In this document: positions 6,083-8,234 of the stretch, piece after piece | Layout of the letters: the number at the start of each line of letters is the position of its first letter | Numbering within the stretch: the stretch's first letter is position 1 | Source of the DNA: Bacteroidetes bacterium GWA2_30_7 | Lineage (GTDB): Bacteria > Bacteroidota > Bacteroidia > Bacteroidales > GWF2-33-38 | Reading direction: 5' to 3' | Length of the DNA stretch: 8,234 bases | Assembly: GCA_001768155.1 (NCBI GenBank) | Contig: MENC01000061.1 | Location: 6,285 to 14,518 of the forward strand | The notes under the pieces: generated by a model | Told to the model about the DNA's origin: nothing | What the model saw: the letters and a program-made list of their open reading frames with translations, nothing else | Databases searched by the model: none | Translations under genes and position numbers: made by a program

Positions 6083-8119
6083 ATGATTTTAAGGCTGATA
6101 CACAATAAAAATATTATTAAGATATTCATTTCTACCATTTTATTGATTATTTCATTAATTGGTTTTTCGCAAAAAGTCAATAAATTACGGACAAAAGCCG
6201 ATAATAAATTTTTTGGCGGAGAATATTATGCTGCTTCACAATTATATCGAAAAGTTTATAAAAAAACTAAAAACAAAAGCGATAGAGCTGAAATAAATTA
6301 CTTAATAGCTGATTGTTATAGATATTCGAGAGACATTAAACAAGCCGAGAATTTCTATAAAAAAGCTATGAAAATGAACGACAAAGCACCATTAGTTGTT
6401 TTAAATCATGCAAATATGCTTCGTTGTTTAGGCGATTACGAAGCTTCCGCTTTAGAATATAAAAATTATTTATCTTTAGTTCCTTTAGATTTAAAAGGAT
6501 TGCAAGGATTCAATGCTTGTAGTCTGGCAGTAGAATGGACTAATAATCCAACAAGATACATTGTTGAAGAAATGGGAGCACTAAATTCAAAATTCAACGA
6601 TTTTTCTCCAACTTATGATTCTCGAAAAGATTATAATTCAATATACTACACTTCAAATAGAGATAAAACTACCGGAAAAAAAATAAGCGGAATAGTTGGC
6701 GATAGATTTACCGATATTTTTGAAATTCAAAAAGATAGAAAAGGAAAATGGAGTGAAGCAACACCACTAGATACGCTTGTTAATTCTGATTTTGATGAAG
6801 GTGTTCCAGTACTCAATTCTAAAGCAAATGAGATGTATTTTACAAAATGTAAAATTGAAGTAAAAAAGAAAAATGGCTGTCAGATTTATACCTCTTCAAA
6901 ACAAGGTGCGGATTGGGGCGAATGTACATCATTACAATTAGTTGGCGACAGTATTTCAATCGGACATCCATCATTATCTGCTGATGAAAAAACTTTATAC
7001 TTTTCGTCAAGAGAACTAGGCGGAAGCGGTGGAGCAGATATTTTTAAAGTAACAAAAGAAGGAAAAGGAGGAAAATGGGGCGCTCCAATAAATTTAGGCG
7101 ACTCAATTAATTCACCATCAGACGAGTTATTTCCATTTATTAGAGAAGATGGAATTTTATACTTTTCTTCCGATAGAGAAATTTCAATGGGTGGACTCGA
7201 TATTTACAAAGCCTATGTTGACGAAGATTCAATTTTTAGAGTTGAAAATATGAAATATCCAATAAATTCTAACGCTGACGATTTTGGAATTGTATTTCAA
7301 GGTTCAAACGAAAAAGGATTATTTTCTTCGGCAAGAAAAGGAGGCAAGGGAGGAATAGATATTTATTCGTTTTATATTCCGCCACTTGAATTTTCAGTAA
7401 CTGGTATTATTAAAGACGAAGATACTGGAGAACAACTCGTTGGCGCTGTTGTTAAAATAGTTGGAAGCGACGGAACAATATTTCGAGATACAACTAAAAT
7501 TGATGTCGGATTTTCATTCAAGCTAAAACCAAAAACTGATTATTTGTATATTGCATCTAAACCTGGATATTTTAATGGAAAAGGTAACGTTACTACAAAC
7601 TTATTAGACAGAAGTCAGGTTTTAAAAACAGAAGCAACATTATCGTCAATTGCAAAAACTATTGAATTACCAAATATTGAATACGATTTTGCAAAATGGG
7701 ATTTACGAGAATCTTCAAAATCTGCATTAGATACATTTGTTACAACTTTAAACGATAATCCAACTCTTACAATAGAACTCATGTCGCATAGCGATATGAT
7801 TGGTAATGATTCGATTAACCTTGTGGTATCTCAAAAAAGAGCACAATCTGTTGTAGATTATATAATTTCAAAAGGAATTGATTCTGACAGACTTGTAGCA
7901 AAAGGATATGGAAAAACTCAACCAAAAGTAGCCGACAAAAATATATCAACTCTTTATTCGTTTATCCCCGAAAAAACAGTTTTAAATGAAGATTTCATAA
8001 ATTCATTAGCTGAAAAAAACCAACAAGATATTTGTAATCAATTTAATCGCAGAACCGAATTTAAAGTTCTATCAACCACTTATATTCCAAGTAAATCTAA
8101 AAAAGGAAATAACCCTTAG
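6083..8119 (+). CDS. PorE-like OmpA-family protein: TPR, PD40 propeller, carboxypeptidase-regulatory-like and OmpA C-terminal domains
   Basis: This 678-residue envelope protein has a signal peptide (1 to about 29, hydrophobic IIKIFISTILLIISLIGFS). An N-terminal TPR region follows (about 36-150). Then come five PD40 beta-propeller blades, seen as YYTSNRD (188), YFTKCK (252), YFSSRELGGSGGADIF (306), YFSSDREISMGGLDIY (360) and FSSARKGGKGGIDIY (414). A carboxypeptidase-regulatory-like beta domain covers about 435-515 (VTGIIKDEDTGEQLVGAVV). The OmpA C-terminal domain covers about 527-665. In it, Asp571 (SHSDMIG) and Arg586 (SQKRAQSV) match the residues that bind diaminopimelate of peptidoglycan in OmpA, and NRRTEFKV closes the fold. 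This order is that of PorE of the type IX secretion system of Porphyromonas gingivalis, but many Bacteroidota paralogues share it, so a secretion role is only possible. Unlike PorE, described as a lipoprotein, the signal peptide has no lipobox Cys. It is divergent from the kinase gene. The ATG at 6083 is the only start that keeps the signal peptide. Confidence 0.9.
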   Translation: MILRLIHNKNIIKIFISTILLIISLIGFSQKVNKLRTKADNKFFGGEYYAASQLYRKVYKKTKNKSDRAEINYLIADCYRYSRDIKQAENFYKKAMKMNDKAPLVVLNHANMLRCLGDYEASALEYKNYLSLVPLDLKGLQGFNACSLAVEWTNNPTRYIVEEMGALNSKFNDFSPTYDSRKDYNSIYYTSNRDKTTGKKISGIVGDRFTDIFEIQKDRKGKWSEATPLDTLVNSDFDEGVPVLNSKANEMYFTKCKIEVKKKNGCQIYTSSKQGADWGECTSLQLVGDSISIGHPSLSADEKTLYFSSRELGGSGGADIFKVTKEGKGGKWGAPINLGDSINSPSDELFPFIREDGILYFSSDREISMGGLDIYKAYVDEDSIFRVENMKYPINSNADDFGIVFQGSNEKGLFSSARKGGKGGIDIYSFYIPPLEFSVTGIIKDEDTGEQLVGAVVKIVGSDGTIFRDTTKIDVGFSFKLKPKTDYLYIASKPGYFNGKGNVTTNLLDRSQVLKTEATLSSIAKTIELPNIEYDFAKWDLRESSKSALDTFVTTLNDNPTLTIELMSHSDMIGNDSINLVVSQKRAQSVVDYIISKGIDSDRLVAKGYGKTQPKVADKNISTLYSFIPEKTVLNEDFINSLAEKNQQDICNQFNRRTEFKVLSTTYIPSKSKKGNNP

Positions 8120-8175
8120 AATAGTAAAAATTTGAATTAAAATTAATAAGTTCAAACTGATTTCAGAGAATTATA

Positions 8176-8192
8176 AAATCTCGAAGAGATTT
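8176..8192. repeat. Hairpin with GAA triloop (AAATCTC-GAA-GAGATTT)
   Basis: A perfect 7-bp stem, AAATCTC paired with GAGATTT, closes a GAA loop. It begins 57 bases after the stop of the OmpA-family gene. No T-run follows on the plus strand, so it is not a standard intrinsic terminator, though it could protect the 3' end of that mRNA. Eleven bases separate it from a second hairpin with the same loop, which suggests one modular repeat element. Confidence 0.7.
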
Positions 8193-8203
8193 AATGTGAA
8201 TAA

Positions 8204-8222
8204 CCCCCAATGAAATTGGGGG
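8204..8222. repeat. Strong hairpin with GAA triloop (CCCCCAAT-GAA-ATTGGGGG)
   Basis: A perfect 8-bp stem with five G:C pairs closes a GAA loop, the most stable hairpin in the window. It is followed by AAACAATGCCCT at the right edge, not by a T-run on either strand, so I do not call it an intrinsic terminator. With the preceding hairpin and the AATGTGAATAA linker, it looks like the start of a modular dispersed intergenic repeat truncated by the window. A role in ending or stabilising the OmpA-family transcript is possible. Confidence 0.75.
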
Positions 8223-8234
8223 AAACAATGCCCT

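Noticed and set aside
8131..8156. TTTGAA / TTCAAA inverted repeat after the OmpA-family gene, considered as a terminator
   Set aside because: A six-pair A+T-rich stem with a 14-base loop and no following T-run; too weak compared with the two perfect GAA-loop hairpins next to it.

Overview
The window looks like a chromosomal segment of a Bacteroidota bacterium. The DNA is strongly A+T-rich. The gene families are typical of that phylum: a periplasmic TPR sensor kinase paired with a NarL/LuxR-type regulator, and a TPR / PD40-propeller / carboxypeptidase-regulatory / OmpA protein with the PorE-like architecture. The upstream regions carry TAnnTTTG-type -7 elements and no convincing Shine-Dalgarno sites. 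The genus cannot be told from the sequence.

Layout. The left part (1-2661) is on the minus strand: a large polytopic DUF2339 membrane protein, followed 47 bases later by the 5' end of a methyltransferase of the cyclopropane-fatty-acid-synthase type, cut by the window edge. The middle part (2795-5937), also minus strand, is a signalling cassette. In transcription order it holds a TPR sensor histidine kinase, a 204-base gap full of imperfect inverted and tandem repeats, a NarL-family response regulator, and a 70-residue protein that is only a LuxR-type DNA-binding domain. The gap before this small gene carries a perfect 12-bp palindrome and helically phased GGTA half-sites. The right part (6083-8119) is on the plus strand, divergent from the kinase: the PorE-like OmpA-family protein. 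After it (8120-8234) lie two adjacent hairpins with identical GAA triloops, apparently the start of a dispersed repeat that runs off the window.

How it may work together (inference). The kinase has about eight periplasmic TPRs in an exact 40-residue register, one membrane span and a cytoplasmic HisKA_3/HATPase core. It would phosphorylate Asp58 of the neighbouring regulator, which would bind DNA through its C-terminal HTH. The small HTH protein has about 61% identity to the regulator's DNA-binding domain over 62 aligned positions (counted by eye). It could bind the same or similar operators without phosphorylation control. The divergent OmpA-family gene is a possible envelope target, but no shared operator was found to prove it.

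No intergenic stretch exceeds 300 bases. No tRNA, rRNA, CRISPR array, transposase or integrase was seen. Most of the window is ordinary for the phylum. The least explained items are the stand-alone HTH gene with its operator-like leader, the repeat-filled kinase-regulator gap, and the GAA-loop hairpin module at the right edge.
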